This document shows, piece after piece, positions 46,473 to 56,205 of a stretch of 64,000 bases of DNA. The notes under the pieces are model-generated. The model was not told where the DNA came from. It did not search any database and saw only the letters and a program-made list of their open reading frames with translations. This stretch comes from Vibrio tubiashii (GTDB lineage: Bacteria; Pseudomonadota; Gammaproteobacteria; Enterobacterales; Vibrionaceae), in the NCBI GenBank assembly GCA_000775715.1, contig JRWQ01000011.1:310001-374000 (forward strand). The letters are read 5' to 3'. The number at the start of each line of letters is the position of its first letter. The first letter of the stretch is position 1. A program made the position numbers and the translations under genes.

Positions 46473-48761
46473 CTAGCGGCGTTTTGGTTTACGTCCTGTT
46501 GTCGGTTTTCCAGAGTGATTCGTAGACGGTTTACCATTGCGGTTGCCAGAAGGTTTGCCTGCTGGTTTACCGCCGCGAGCTGCTTGGCCACCCTTATTAC
46601 CATTGCCGTTTTTACCTTTGCCTTTATTGTCGCCATGCATCTTTTCAAATCCAGGTTGGCTCTTCGTGTGCTTAGTTGCGAAACGTTGTGAACCATGGCG
46701 CCCTGATTTACGGCGCTGTGCCGGAGTTTTTGCATCGACATCTTCTGCAGGAACCAGACAGCTTGGTTTGTCGCCAATTAGGTGCTTTTTCCCCATGTTG
46801 ATTAACGCTTCACGGATCAGTGGCCAGTTAGCTGGATCGTGGTAACGAAGCAGGGCTTTGTGCAGTCGACGTTGACGCTCACCTTTAGCCACAGGCACTT
46901 CTTCACGCTTTTTGTATTTCACTCGTTTTAGGGGGTTAGTCTCTGAGTAATACATTGAGGTTGCATTACACATAGGTGAAGGGTAGAAGTTCTGTACTTG
47001 ATCACACTCAAAATTGTTTTTCTTTAACCAAAGTGCCAAGTTCAGCATGTCTTCGTCTTCTGTACCAGGGTGCGCAGAGATAAAGTACGGAATGAGATAT
47101 TGCTTCTTACCTGCTTCAGCGCTGTACTTCTCGAACATCTCATTGAAGCGGTCATAGGTGCCCATGCCCGGTTTCATCATAAGATCCAGAGGACCTTTTT
47201 CTGTATGTTCAGGGGCGATTTTTAGGTAGCCACCCACGTGGTGTGTGACCAACTCTTTGACGTACTCAGGCGACTCAATTGCAAGGTCATATCGAACACC
47301 AGAAGCGATCATCACCTTTTTCACACCTTTAACCTTACGTGCTTCTCGGTAGAGGTCGATGGTGTGCTTGTGGTCGGTATTAAGCTTGTTACAGATCCCT
47401 GGGAAGACACAAGACGGGCGTCGACAGTTTGCCTCAGCTTTTGGATCGTTACAGCCGAGACGATACATGTTAGCCGTTGGTCCACCAAGGTCAGAAATGG
47501 TGCCAGTGAAGCCCGGAACTTTATCGCGGATCTCTTCTAGCTCGGTCAGAATAGATTCTTTTGAACGGTTCTGAATAATGCGCCCTTCGTGCTCGGTAAT
47601 TGAACAGAATGAACAACCGCCAAAACAGCCACGCATGATATTCACCGAGGTCTTAATCATGTCGTAAGCTGGAATTTTTGCCTTACCATACATCGGGTGC
47701 GGCACGCGCGCGTACGGTAGGCCAAACACATAGTCCATCTCTTCTGTTGAAAGAGGGATTGGCGCTTGGTTAACCCATAACTCCCGGTCACCATGGCGCT
47801 GTATTAAGGCACGGCCGGAATAGGGGTTGGTTTCCAAGTGCATAATTCGACTCGCATGTGCGTAGAGAATGCGGTCGTTATTTAGCTTCTCGAATGGCGG
47901 AATACGCACTGCGGTTGTAGCCGCGTCGTGGCGAGAAGGGCGAATAGTAATCGGCTTCGCTTCAGGCTGTTCGGTCTTGGCTTTGGTTTCACACTGCTCT
48001 TCTACGACATAAGGGTTTGGCGGAATGAATGCCTCTTTACGTGGTTTTTCAATGCGAGAGGAGTCAATAACGTTATAACCTTCCGGCTCTGCTGGCAGGT
48101 TAACGGCGGTACCACGAATGTTAGTGAGTGTAGAGATGTCTTCCCCATCGGCTAAGCGGTGAGCGACTTCTACCAGAGCGCGCTCAGCGTTACCAAATAG
48201 CAAAATGTCGGCTTTAGCATCAAAGAGAACTGAGCGACGAACTTTATCTGACCAGTAATCGTAATGTGCAAGGCGGCGTAAGCTTGCTTCGATACCGCCC
48301 AGAACAATAGGGATACCTTTATAGGCTTCGCGACAACGTTGAGAATAGACTAAGGTTGCTCGGTCTGGACGTTTGCCACCTTCGTTATTCGGAGTGTAGG
48401 CATCATCATGGCGCAGCTTTCGATCCGCAGTATAACGGTTTATCATCGAGTCCATGTTACCTGCAGTGATGCCAAAGAACAGGTTAGGTCTACCGAGTTT
48501 GGTAAACGCCTCTTTATTGCTCCACTCAGGCTGAGCGATGATACCAACTCGAAAGCCTTGGGCTTCAAGTAAGCGGCCGATGATCGCCATACCAAAGCTG
48601 GGGTGATCGACATACGCGTCACCAGTGACAATAATAATGTCGCAACTATCCCATCCTAAGGCGTCCATTTCCTTACGGTTTGTCGGCAAAAATGGTGCAG
48701 TACCAAAGCATTCCGCCCAATACTTTTTGTGCTCATGAATAGGAGTGATGTTGCTGTACAT
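46473..48761 (-). CDS. ygiQ: YgiQ family radical SAM protein
   Basis: 762 aa. N-terminal YgiQ domain ([20 protein letters not shown]), then a radical SAM core with cluster ligands Cys 379, 383 and 386 ([10 protein letters not shown]). Function is unknown; probably a modifying enzyme. The last 60 residues are a Gly/Lys/Arg/Asn-rich low-complexity tail ([19 protein letters not shown]) that looks nucleic-acid binding and disordered. Frames on the other strand through this repetitive end are artefacts of composition. Confidence 0.92.
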   Translation of the reverse strand: MYSNITPIHEHKKYWAECFGTAPFLPTNRKEMDALGWDSCDIIIVTGDAYVDHPSFGMAIIGRLLEAQGFRVGIIAQPEWSNKEAFTKLGRPNLFFGITAGNMDSMINRYTADRKLRHDDAYTPNNEGGKRPDRATLVYSQRCREAYKGIPIVLGGIEASLRRLAHYDYWSDKVRRSVLFDAKADILLFGNAERALVEVAHRLADGEDISTLTNIRGTAVNLPAEPEGYNVIDSSRIEKPRKEAFIPPNPYVVEEQCETKAKTEQPEAKPITIRPSRHDAATTAVRIPPFEKLNNDRILYAHASRIMHLETNPYSGRALIQRHGDRELWVNQAPIPLSTEEMDYVFGLPYARVPHPMYGKAKIPAYDMIKTSVNIMRGCFGGCSFCSITEHEGRIIQNRSKESILTELEEIRDKVPGFTGTISDLGGPTANMYRLGCNDPKAEANCRRPSCVFPGICNKLNTDHKHTIDLYREARKVKGVKKVMIASGVRYDLAIESPEYVKELVTHHVGGYLKIAPEHTEKGPLDLMMKPGMGTYDRFNEMFEKYSAEAGKKQYLIPYFISAHPGTEDEDMLNLALWLKKNNFECDQVQNFYPSPMCNATSMYYSETNPLKRVKYKKREEVPVAKGERQRRLHKALLRYHDPANWPLIREALINMGKKHLIGDKPSCLVPAEDVDAKTPAQRRKSGRHGSQRFATKHTKSQPGFEKMHGDNKGKGKNGNGNKGGQAARGGKPAGKPSGNRNGKPSTNHSGKPTTGRKPKRR

Positions 48762-48962
48762 ATTTTGTTCTCTGAATCAGGGAGCGCGAATTATAGCGGC
48801 TTGGACGACGACTATCTACCTCAATATGAATAGGGCTATCTTGTAAGCAATTCGATGGTGTTAGCCGAAAGTAAAGATGAACTAAAGTGTTAGGGGAATA
48901 ACAAAAGTCATCGCCTTAGTTTTCTATAATATGCCTATTATTGATATGAAATTGGTTGTGTT

Positions 48963-51422
48963 GTGGCGATCGCATCGGAATCTAGACCTAAATCACCTCT
49001 TCTAGTTGGCAGAGCACCTCAGTACGCTGTCTATGATTGGTACCTAAATTTAAAGACTCAAGTGCTAGAGTGTGATGATGAAGCTAAGTCTTTGTTTTTG
49101 GAGGATAGCTCTACGCCATTAACGGCTAAGGCACTATTTGAACTTCTACCCAAATCACAGACGAAGGTAGTTAAGCAAGCATTCCAATCGGCGTTAAATT
49201 CTGGAGAGCGAACCTATACCCATTGTTGTTTGTTAAGCGCGAGCAGTTTATTTATCTATGTCGAAATTGTGATTGACCGAGTAAGTGCTTTCGAGCTGAG
49301 AGGGACAATATCTCCTTGTTTGAACATTGGGTCGCGTCAGGAAGCTGCAGAAGTGTTCTATTCTGTGTTTGAAAATGCTCATCATGGAATTGTGGTGACT
49401 GATGCAGAAACGCGAATATTGGCGTGTAACCGCCATTTTGAGTCTATGACTGGTTACCTACGTAATGAATTAGTCGGGTTAAAGACTCAGATATTCAGTG
49501 CTGGCAAGCACAGTGAAACCTATTATCAGCAGCTGTGGCAAAAACTTGCTAACAATGGCTACTGGAATGGCACCATTCTTTCACGTCGCTCTGACGGTTC
49601 AGTGTTTCCCCAAGACTTGACTATTCATGAAGTGAATCCGGGTAACGGAAATCGATACTATGTTGGTTTCTGTTCTGATTTGTCGAGTGCACTGGATCGA
49701 ATTGAGGATATTGAATCTGGTGGGATTGATTTACTGACTCAATTACCCAGTAAAGATACATTCGTTGAGCAATTATCAGAAGCATGTTGCGATGTTGATG
49801 CTGGTCAGGGCGTCGTTGTACTTGTTATTCAGCCCGATTTCCCTTCTGGTGATTCACGAGAGATAAAACGCCAATTTGCAAGCTATCTTAAAGAGAGTAC
49901 TAAGGTACTTTGTTGTGGCTACATTGGTCATAACTGTTTTGTTGTAACCTTGGCATATAGCTATCAGCAGCCTAATCAAATTGTGGCCAATATAAGCCGC
50001 TCAATTACTCAATTGTTTCATAGTTTTAAACATGCTCAAACTTCTGTCGCGACGGCTTTGAAGAATGGAATATCCGGTGTGTCTGTACTTAGCGTCGATG
50101 CTACGACGCCTAGCCAATTGGTATCTCACGCATATCAGGCGTTGCTAGAGCTTCATTCGGGCCAGTCTCGCCGGATTAACTTTTATGATCGTAATATTCA
50201 TGTTCAAGTTGAGAGGAAAAAGGCGTTAGAAGAGCACGTGCTTAAATCTTTAGAGGCGGGGGAAATTGAAGTTTATTATCAGCCGATTGTAGACATAGCA
50301 AACAACAGAATTGATAAGTTTGAAGCGCTATGCCGCTTTCCGTCCGAAGGAGGCTTAGATGCGACAACTCAAGAACTCGTGGCCATGGTGGAGGAGTTAG
50401 ATAAAGTTGTTCAACTTGATGATTTGGTGTTCTCTAGAGCGCTACAACATCTTCCTGATTTGCAAAATCTGTTTGGCTCCCATGTGAAACTCTCAATTAA
50501 CCGTTCACTAAATACTTCTGCTGCTCTAGGGCCAATACTTAAGAATGCAGCTTTGATGATCGATGAGGCAGGTATAAGCCTAGATGCGATTACGCTTGAG
50601 TTCACGGAGAGCGCTTATTTCGAAGGTGATGAGGAAAACAAACAGCTTCTAGGGTTGTTAAGAGAAGGCGGGGTTAAAATTGCGGTCGATGATTTTGGCA
50701 CGGGGAGCACGTCATTTCAGTATTTAAAAGAATGTTACTTCGACATTCTGAAGATAGATCGAGCGTTTATTCAGGATCTTACCTTCGAGTCGCGACAATA
50801 CTACATCGTTCAAGCTCTGATTTCCCTCGCTAAGCGTCTTGACCTAGAGGTCATAGCGGAAGGAGTTGAAACAGAGCAAGAGTTGCAAATACTGGTAAGT
50901 TTAGGAGTGGACTACATACAAGGTTACTACTTTTCAAAGCCAATGCCGTTGTTACAACTTCTGCAAGTTGAAAACTATTGCCAACAGAAAGTGGCCGTTT
51001 CAGAAGTCAAAGCTGACTCCATTGTACATATGGTCGAGCATAGCCATCATGTAGATGCCGGAGATCCCCTCTCTCTTATCTATCAGTATTTTTCCGAGGG
51101 TTTTAATGACTACTTACCCGTTGTAGACGAAAAAGTCTGTGTTGGCTATATCGATAGGGCAAGCATGAATTTACACCTTACCCCTAATATGGGTACCGAT
51201 CATGAAACCAGTAAAGAGCATGACTACTGGAATAAGCCGGCAAATAGAGTGATGTTACCTATAAAAACAGCAATTGCTTGGGACCTCCCTCAATCTAAGG
51301 TCAGCGAAATGGTCGCCCAAAAAGCCCCTTTCCCGTGGGTATTGGTTGATGATTTGGGCCATTTTAAAGGTATTGTCAGCACGACCGCGGTATTGAGTCT
51401 TCTTAATAATTCTGTCACTTAG
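48963..51422 (+). CDS. c-di-GMP phosphodiesterase: PAS, degenerate GGDEF, EAL, CBS-like
   Basis: 819 aa, no membrane segments. A PAS domain at about 130-242 (ENAHHGIVVTDAETRILACNRHF) is followed by a degenerate GGDEF domain at about 250-405 (YIGHNCFVVTL where GGDEF should be), then EAL at about 420-680 with all catalytic motifs: FEAL (E454), TLEFTES, DDFGTG, LKIDR and EGVE. The C-terminal 120 residues look like a CBS pair. It should hydrolyse c-di-GMP. The start is GTG with no clear ribosome-binding site. Divergent from ygiQ; first of an apparent operon. Confidence 0.9.
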   Translation: MAIASESRPKSPLLVGRAPQYAVYDWYLNLKTQVLECDDEAKSLFLEDSSTPLTAKALFELLPKSQTKVVKQAFQSALNSGERTYTHCCLLSASSLFIYVEIVIDRVSAFELRGTISPCLNIGSRQEAAEVFYSVFENAHHGIVVTDAETRILACNRHFESMTGYLRNELVGLKTQIFSAGKHSETYYQQLWQKLANNGYWNGTILSRRSDGSVFPQDLTIHEVNPGNGNRYYVGFCSDLSSALDRIEDIESGGIDLLTQLPSKDTFVEQLSEACCDVDAGQGVVVLVIQPDFPSGDSREIKRQFASYLKESTKVLCCGYIGHNCFVVTLAYSYQQPNQIVANISRSITQLFHSFKHAQTSVATALKNGISGVSVLSVDATTPSQLVSHAYQALLELHSGQSRRINFYDRNIHVQVERKKALEEHVLKSLEAGEIEVYYQPIVDIANNRIDKFEALCRFPSEGGLDATTQELVAMVEELDKVVQLDDLVFSRALQHLPDLQNLFGSHVKLSINRSLNTSAALGPILKNAALMIDEAGISLDAITLEFTESAYFEGDEENKQLLGLLREGGVKIAVDDFGTGSTSFQYLKECYFDILKIDRAFIQDLTFESRQYYIVQALISLAKRLDLEVIAEGVETEQELQILVSLGVDYIQGYYFSKPMPLLQLLQVENYCQQKVAVSEVKADSIVHMVEHSHHVDAGDPLSLIYQYFSEGFNDYLPVVDEKVCVGYIDRASMNLHLTPNMGTDHETSKEHDYWNKPANRVMLPIKTAIAWDLPQSKVSEMVAQKAPFPWVLVDDLGHFKGIVSTTAVLSLLNNSVT

Positions 51423-51474
51423 GAAATAATGATCTAACTTTAGTATTAGGGTTAACTAAACTAAAGAGTTGATA

Positions 51475-53949
51475 ATGTATCGTGAGTTAGGCTCTGTTTC
51501 CCAATCATCGTCTCGTGGTGAGTGCGCTAATGGCAGCTCGTTGGATTGGGTATGGGACTTAGACAAGCATCAATTGACCATAGATGAAGAGCAATGCTGC
51601 CAGATATTAAACTCCGAGTTACCGACTTTATCAGGTAATGTGCTATTACCCTGTATGGGCTACCATGATCAGGCAAAGTTGTTGGCGCAACTTGCTGAAG
51701 CAACTAAATTGCGAACAGAACAACGCTTTTGTTGCTGCTTGCAGCTTAGCGATGATCAGTGCTGTTACGTTGAACTGCTGTTTAAAGCCGAAAGCCACAG
51801 TAAGGTAAAGGGGGTATTGATCCCGTTATTGTTCCTTCATGCCACCACTTCGACGTTGAGCGCTCTGTTCGAACAGTTGTTCAACAACACGCATCATGGA
51901 GTGGTTCTGGCAGATAGCAATCATACCATTCTCGCCTGCAACGATTATTTTCTTACCCATAGTCACTACAACAACCAGCAGTTGGTTGGTCAGCAGATGG
52001 ATGTGCTTAACTCTGATAAACATAGCTCGAGCTTTTATCAAAAAATCTGGCACCAAGTCGCGGAGCAAGGAAGTTGGTCGGGTATAGTATTGCTTCAGAG
52101 TGCTCAAGGTAAAACCTACCCACAAGATTTGACCCTGCAGCAGATTAACTTGGTGGAAGGATCCTTTTATGTTGGGGTTTACCTTGACCTCTCTAATAAC
52201 TTGTATCGTATTACGGATGTTGAGCATGGTGGGGTGGACTTACTCACTCAACTGCCGACAGAGAAGCAGTTTACCCGTGCGATAGCCAATCAGTGGATGG
52301 ATGCGGTAGAACCGAACATCAGTATGGTGGTGGCATTTCACCCAAGTTTTGCACAGGTGGATGATTTTGAGTTGAAGTCCATGCTGTCTGAGCACCTCAA
52401 CAAAAACAAAGTTGCTAAATATGTTGGGTATTTGGGAAGCAACCATTTCGTCGCATGCTTAGAGTGTGACAGGGTGACTGGCCCTTCGCAAATACGCATG
52501 ATTCACCAAACCATTCGGCGCTTTTTTGCCACTCTCAATCAAGCCGCAGGTAAAACGTTGCACAACGCAATTATCAGTGGCCGTGTTGGGGTGTCAGTGC
52601 TAGGCCAAGATACTCATACTCCTAAGAAGTTGGTTTCTCATGCTGTGCAAGCCATGCTTGAGCAGACGGTGGGCCAGCGTGGTCAGATAACGTTCTATCA
52701 CGGTGCGCTGCACAGAGAGGTCTTAAGGCGCAAAGAGCTAGAAGAGTGGGCAGAGCGTCTGATCAAGTCCCAAGCGATCGAGGTTTATTATCAGCCGATT
52801 GTTGATGTGAAGAATTGGGACATTGTTAAGTTCGAAGCCCTCAGCCGTTTTAAGGGGCCGAATGGCAAGATGCTTAACACACAAGAGATGGTGATGATCG
52901 CCGAAGACCTCGACCTAGTTTCCGATCTCGATTGGTGTGTGGGCAAAAAAGCACTCGAAGATCTTGATGTTATCCATGCGAGGTTTGGCAAAGGGTTAGG
53001 TGTGACCATCAATCGCTCGCTCAATACTAAGCTTGAGGTCGATGAAGTGCTGCAAAGCGCGGATTCTTTGGTACATCAATACGCGTCCAATCCAAATGCG
53101 GTGACGATCGAACTAACGGAAAGTGCTTATTTTGATAGCGAGTCGCGTCAGTCGAGTTTGGTGCGCAATATCCGCCGTCGTGGTGTTACGGTAGCGATTG
53201 ATGACTTTGGTACGGGGTATAGCTCTTTCGCTTATTTGAGCGACTGTAACTTTGATATTTTGAAAATAGACCGTGAGTTCGTTAAAGATTTGCAAGAGGG
53301 GTCACACAAGTATTACATCGTCAAAATGATCACTCAGCTCGCCCATACCTTGAATGTGAAAGTGGTCGCGGAAGGCGTGGAAACGCGCAATGAGCTAGAA
53401 GTGGTGTGTAGCTTAGGCGTCGATTACATTCAAGGTTACTATTTCTCTAAGCCATTGCCACTGAGTGAGCTTGAAAACGCTTGGGGCTACTATGAAAAAC
53501 TCGATAGTTTCTTGTCCAGTGCAGGGCATGCACGTCAGGTTGGGGTTCTGAGTATCTCACAACTGCATATTCCCACATTGTCGCCAGATGATACCCTTGA
53601 ACAAGCGCGCGCTATTTTAGATTCGGACCAGTACCGTTTGGACGTTATCCCAATCATTGATAAAAACGTCTGCATTGGCGTGGTCGGTCGCGAAGAGCTC
53701 AATTTTCACCTCTCATCTACTTTTGGGACTAAGCTAGAAACAAGTAAAGACCTTACCCTGATACGTAAACGGCTCAATCAAGTGATGCGTACGAACGTTT
53801 ATTCACTCTCTTTCAATACTAAGTTGACGCAAGTTGGTGAGATCATCAAGTCGGGTATCAAGTTGCCTTGGCTGGTGGTCAACGATGCGGGCGAGTATCT
53901 CGGCGTCGTCACTAATCAGGACATTTTGGAACACTTCGCCAATAGCTAA
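51475..53949 (+). CDS. c-di-GMP phosphodiesterase paralogue: PAS, degenerate GGDEF, EAL, CBS-like
   Basis: 824 aa, same domain order as the preceding gene and clearly a tandem duplicate (shared FNNTHHGVVLADSNHTILACN, IQGYYFSKPLP). The GGDEF motif is again lost (YLGSNHFVACLE). EAL catalytic motifs are intact: FEAL (about residue 453), TIELTES, DDFGTGYSS, LKIDR and EGVE. The CBS-like end carries IPIIDKNVCIGVVGREEL. ATG at 51475 with AAAGAG upstream is preferred over a TTG two codons earlier. 52 bases after its paralogue. Confidence 0.9.
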   Translation: MYRELGSVSQSSSRGECANGSSLDWVWDLDKHQLTIDEEQCCQILNSELPTLSGNVLLPCMGYHDQAKLLAQLAEATKLRTEQRFCCCLQLSDDQCCYVELLFKAESHSKVKGVLIPLLFLHATTSTLSALFEQLFNNTHHGVVLADSNHTILACNDYFLTHSHYNNQQLVGQQMDVLNSDKHSSSFYQKIWHQVAEQGSWSGIVLLQSAQGKTYPQDLTLQQINLVEGSFYVGVYLDLSNNLYRITDVEHGGVDLLTQLPTEKQFTRAIANQWMDAVEPNISMVVAFHPSFAQVDDFELKSMLSEHLNKNKVAKYVGYLGSNHFVACLECDRVTGPSQIRMIHQTIRRFFATLNQAAGKTLHNAIISGRVGVSVLGQDTHTPKKLVSHAVQAMLEQTVGQRGQITFYHGALHREVLRRKELEEWAERLIKSQAIEVYYQPIVDVKNWDIVKFEALSRFKGPNGKMLNTQEMVMIAEDLDLVSDLDWCVGKKALEDLDVIHARFGKGLGVTINRSLNTKLEVDEVLQSADSLVHQYASNPNAVTIELTESAYFDSESRQSSLVRNIRRRGVTVAIDDFGTGYSSFAYLSDCNFDILKIDREFVKDLQEGSHKYYIVKMITQLAHTLNVKVVAEGVETRNELEVVCSLGVDYIQGYYFSKPLPLSELENAWGYYEKLDSFLSSAGHARQVGVLSISQLHIPTLSPDDTLEQARAILDSDQYRLDVIPIIDKNVCIGVVGREELNFHLSSTFGTKLETSKDLTLIRKRLNQVMRTNVYSLSFNTKLTQVGEIIKSGIKLPWLVVNDAGEYLGVVTNQDILEHFANS

Positions 53950-54005
53950 AACTGTTCAATCTGCTATTATCCGCAGCCTATCGTAAATAAATCGTTGAAG
54001 AGACT

Positions 54006-54686
54006 ATGGTTCAGCAACTACTTGCCGTGTTTGCGCCTATGCTGTTAGGTGCTCAGCTTATACTTACTCTAATTTTAGTCAAAGGGGATATCTGTCCCGG
54101 TCAAAGAGGGCGTATTCATAAGGTATTGCCGTCTCTTGCAATTTTATGGTTAGCCGTGGCTTCTTTGCGTATTGAAGCGATGATGATCGTGTTTTCTCTT
54201 GCCTATTTTTACACTCAAGTACAAACCAAGAAAACGCGCGAGAAAGGGCCGCTATGGGTGATGTATTTAGCCAATGGTCTTGCGTTGTCATACGTTGCGA
54301 TTGAAATTGTTGCCCAAGCTTCGTTGGCTTCGGGCTTAAATGTGCTAGTTCAGGTAGCACTGTTAGGCGCGTTGCTCGGTCATCTGCTTCTCACCGTAGC
54401 TCGAACGCGTTTACAGGCCTTCCACCGTATTTTGCCTGTCTCTGGTGTTGTGTCAGCAATGCTGATGAGCCTAGCGATTCTGATTAAAACCTTTGGTTTA
54501 GATAGTGAAGCGCAAACCGCAGTGACGCTTCCTTTGCTCGTCGGTTTTGGTGTCATGATTGCTTCTGTACTGATGTGGTGTTTACATTTGCTGAGGTCTA
54601 AAGAGGTTAACAAAGGGCAGCTCGCTTGTGCCTTAGCTTTAATGCTGCTTGCAACTTCATCGAATCAGGCACTGTTCGCTTTGTAA
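54006..54686 (+). CDS. Hypothetical seven-helix inner-membrane protein
   Basis: 226 aa; about seven hydrophobic segments (for example MLLGAQLILTLILV, AILWLAVASL, VLVQVALLGALLGHLLL, LPLLVGFGVMIASVLMW) with short basic loops. No family is recognised. It lies 56 bases after the second phosphodiesterase on the same strand with no terminator between, so cotranscription is likely, suggesting a membrane partner or sensor. That role is inference. Confidence 0.7.
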   Translation: MVQQLLAVFAPMLLGAQLILTLILVKGDICPGQRGRIHKVLPSLAILWLAVASLRIEAMMIVFSLAYFYTQVQTKKTREKGPLWVMYLANGLALSYVAIEIVAQASLASGLNVLVQVALLGALLGHLLLTVARTRLQAFHRILPVSGVVSAMLMSLAILIKTFGLDSEAQTAVTLPLLVGFGVMIASVLMWCLHLLRSKEVNKGQLACALALMLLATSSNQALFAL

Positions 54687-54772
54687 TCGTGGAAAAGATT
54701 TAGACTTGGCTCACTGTTCAGCCGCTATTTTATGACTACGCTTTAAAGAGCGAAGGCGTAAAGGAGGCTGTA

Positions 54773-54973
54773 ATGGATCTGAGTAATGTTGGAAGCTTTG
54801 ACAGTATTATTTTGTTGGGTATCGTCAATGAAAAGCTGCGTTTAGAGTGTGACTCGTTTGAAGAGTTAGCATCTATGTATGAAATGGATGTTGAATCCGT
54901 GGTGGGTAAACTCGATGTGCTTGGTTATCATTACGATCCCTTGACCAACCAGTTTAAGTCTTACGAAAGATAG
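54773..54973 (+). CDS. DUF4250 domain-containing small protein
   Basis: 66 aa. The whole protein matches the DUF4250 pattern: SIILLGIVNEKLRLECDSFEELASMYEMDVESVVGKLDVLGYHYD. Predicted as a small helix-turn-helix-like fold; no known function. A strong AAGGAGG lies seven bases before the ATG. Terminator at 54982-55007. The 86-base gap to the membrane-protein gene has no terminator, so it may end that operon. Confidence 0.85.
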   Translation: MDLSNVGSFDSIILLGIVNEKLRLECDSFEELASMYEMDVESVVGKLDVLGYHYDPLTNQFKSYER

Positions 54974-54981
54974 AGAGAAAC

Positions 54982-55007
54982 AAGAGGTGCGCAGGCACCT
55001 CTTTTTG
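54982..55007. terminator. Terminator, DUF4250 / metR
   Basis: Stem AGAGGTGC-gca-GGCACCTCT-type followed by T5 on the plus strand, between convergent genes. Confidence 0.88.
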
Positions 55008-55016
55008 ATCGATGAC

Positions 55017-55928
55017 CTATACCGTTTTGATCCCATCTAAGTGACTTTTTGACTGTGTTCTCGCTGTGGTGAAGAATGCCTGCAGGTAACGCTTCGATTT
55101 GTCGGTATTTCGTGTTGCGGCAAACAGGCGTCGCCACAATCCTTCACCCAAAGGAATGCTGGTGATCAATCCTTGGCGAGAAAACTCACTGATCGCCCAG
55201 TTAGGCAAAGCCGCGACACCTAATCCAGCAGAAACCATCTGTATCAGCATTAAGGTATTATCTGCCTGTTTCCACTTTATCGGTTCGATGCCTGCGGGTT
55301 GTAGAAAGTGTTTGACCACATCTAAACGATTCTTCTGCACGGGATAAGAGAGCATGGTTTGATCGGCTAAGTCGGCAGGTTTTATGCTCGACTTGTTCGC
55401 CAAAGGGTGACTAATTGAGGTTACTAGGCGCATTTCAAAGTCAAACAGAGGCTCATAGTGCACTTCTGAGCGAGGCTGAATGTCTGATGTGATCACCAAG
55501 TCCAGCTCACCGGCCATCAATGCTGGTAGTGGCTCGAAGCCAAAGCCGGATGAAAAGTCTAGTGTTACACTTGGCCAAGCGACTTGGTACTCTTTTAATG
55601 CTGGCATTAGCCACTGAAAACATGAATGGCACTCTATCGCCATGTGCAGGCGGCCGTTGACGTCTTCCTTTAAATTCGCGACTTCATTTTCAGCCCTAGC
55701 GATCTTGGGTAAAACTTCATCCGCCAGATTCAAAAGGATTTCACCTTCTGAAGTGAACTTAACCGGGCGTGTCTTGCGCAGAAATAGCTGGCCTCCGATC
55801 CGAGCTTCGAGATCTTTAATCTGGTGTGATAACGCAGATTGGGTAAGGTGGAGGGTCGTCGCTGTTGCTGTCAGTGAGCCAGTGTCACGCAACGTGAGTA
55901 ATGTTCTCAGGTGTTTAAGTTCGATCAT
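55017..55928 (-). CDS. metR: LysR-type methionine regulator MetR
   Basis: 303 aa. N-terminal winged helix (MIELKHLRTLLTLRDTGSLT, LTQSALSHQIKDLEARIG, residues about 1-60) and a LysR substrate domain that senses homocysteine. The divergent metE gene 277 bases away identifies it as MetR, the activator of metE/metH. MetJ-type boxes lie in the shared region. The ATG is at the expected position for the family. Confidence 0.95.
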   Translation of the reverse strand: MIELKHLRTLLTLRDTGSLTATATTLHLTQSALSHQIKDLEARIGGQLFLRKTRPVKFTSEGEILLNLADEVLPKIARAENEVANLKEDVNGRLHMAIECHSCFQWLMPALKEYQVAWPSVTLDFSSGFGFEPLPALMAGELDLVITSDIQPRSEVHYEPLFDFEMRLVTSISHPLANKSSIKPADLADQTMLSYPVQKNRLDVVKHFLQPAGIEPIKWKQADNTLMLIQMVSAGLGVAALPNWAISEFSRQGLITSIPLGEGLWRRLFAATRNTDKSKRYLQAFFTTARTQSKSHLDGIKTV

Positions 55929-55958
55929 TAGTTTGCCTCAGGTAGTGCGTAAACAGCA

Positions 55959-55971
55959 TGAATAATATTAA
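55959..55971. promoter_or_regulatory. Weak candidate MetR site in metR-metE region
   Basis: TGAA-taata-TTAA is one base from the MetR pattern TGAA-N5-TTCA. A similar TGAA-attta-TTAA lies at 56066-56078. AT-rich context makes chance matches likely. Confidence 0.3.
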
Positions 55972-55995
55972 CCTAACCTGTTTTTAAAGCGGTGT

Positions 55996-56011
55996 AAACA
56001 TCTAGACGTCT
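55996..56011. promoter_or_regulatory. Candidate MetJ operator (perfect met box)
   Basis: AGACGTCT at 56004-56011 is a perfect met box; the abutting 8-mer AAACATCT matches six of eight bases, as in tandem MetJ operators. Located between the divergent metR and metE genes. Confidence 0.65.
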
Positions 56012-56132
56012 AAATAAGCTTGTCCGTCTGTTGATTAATTCATTGATAGTTGATGTGAGGGAACATGAAATTTATTAATAAACAAGTTGAATATTTGGAG
56101 ATTGTTCTAATCGAGTTTTAGCGAGATAGTTT

Positions 56133-56148
56133 GGCCATCTAGACATCC
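56133..56148. promoter_or_regulatory. Second, weaker met-box pair near metE
   Basis: AGACATCC (56141-56148) matches six of eight met-box bases and is preceded by GGCCATCT. It lies about 60 bases before metE. Confidence 0.4.
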
Positions 56149-56205
56149 TTTGGTGTCATAAAAGTTTGGCAAGTATTCAGAACTCGAACGAAAAGGAACA
56201 ACAAA

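Noticed and set aside
46463..46845. Several open frames on both strands over the end of ygiQ
   Set aside because: They arise from the repetitive Gly/Lys codons of the YgiQ tail; no independent start signals or domains.
48963..53949. Reading the two GGDEF-EAL proteins as bifunctional cyclases
   Set aside because: The GGDEF motif is replaced by GHNCF and GSNHF, so diguanylate cyclase activity is not expected.
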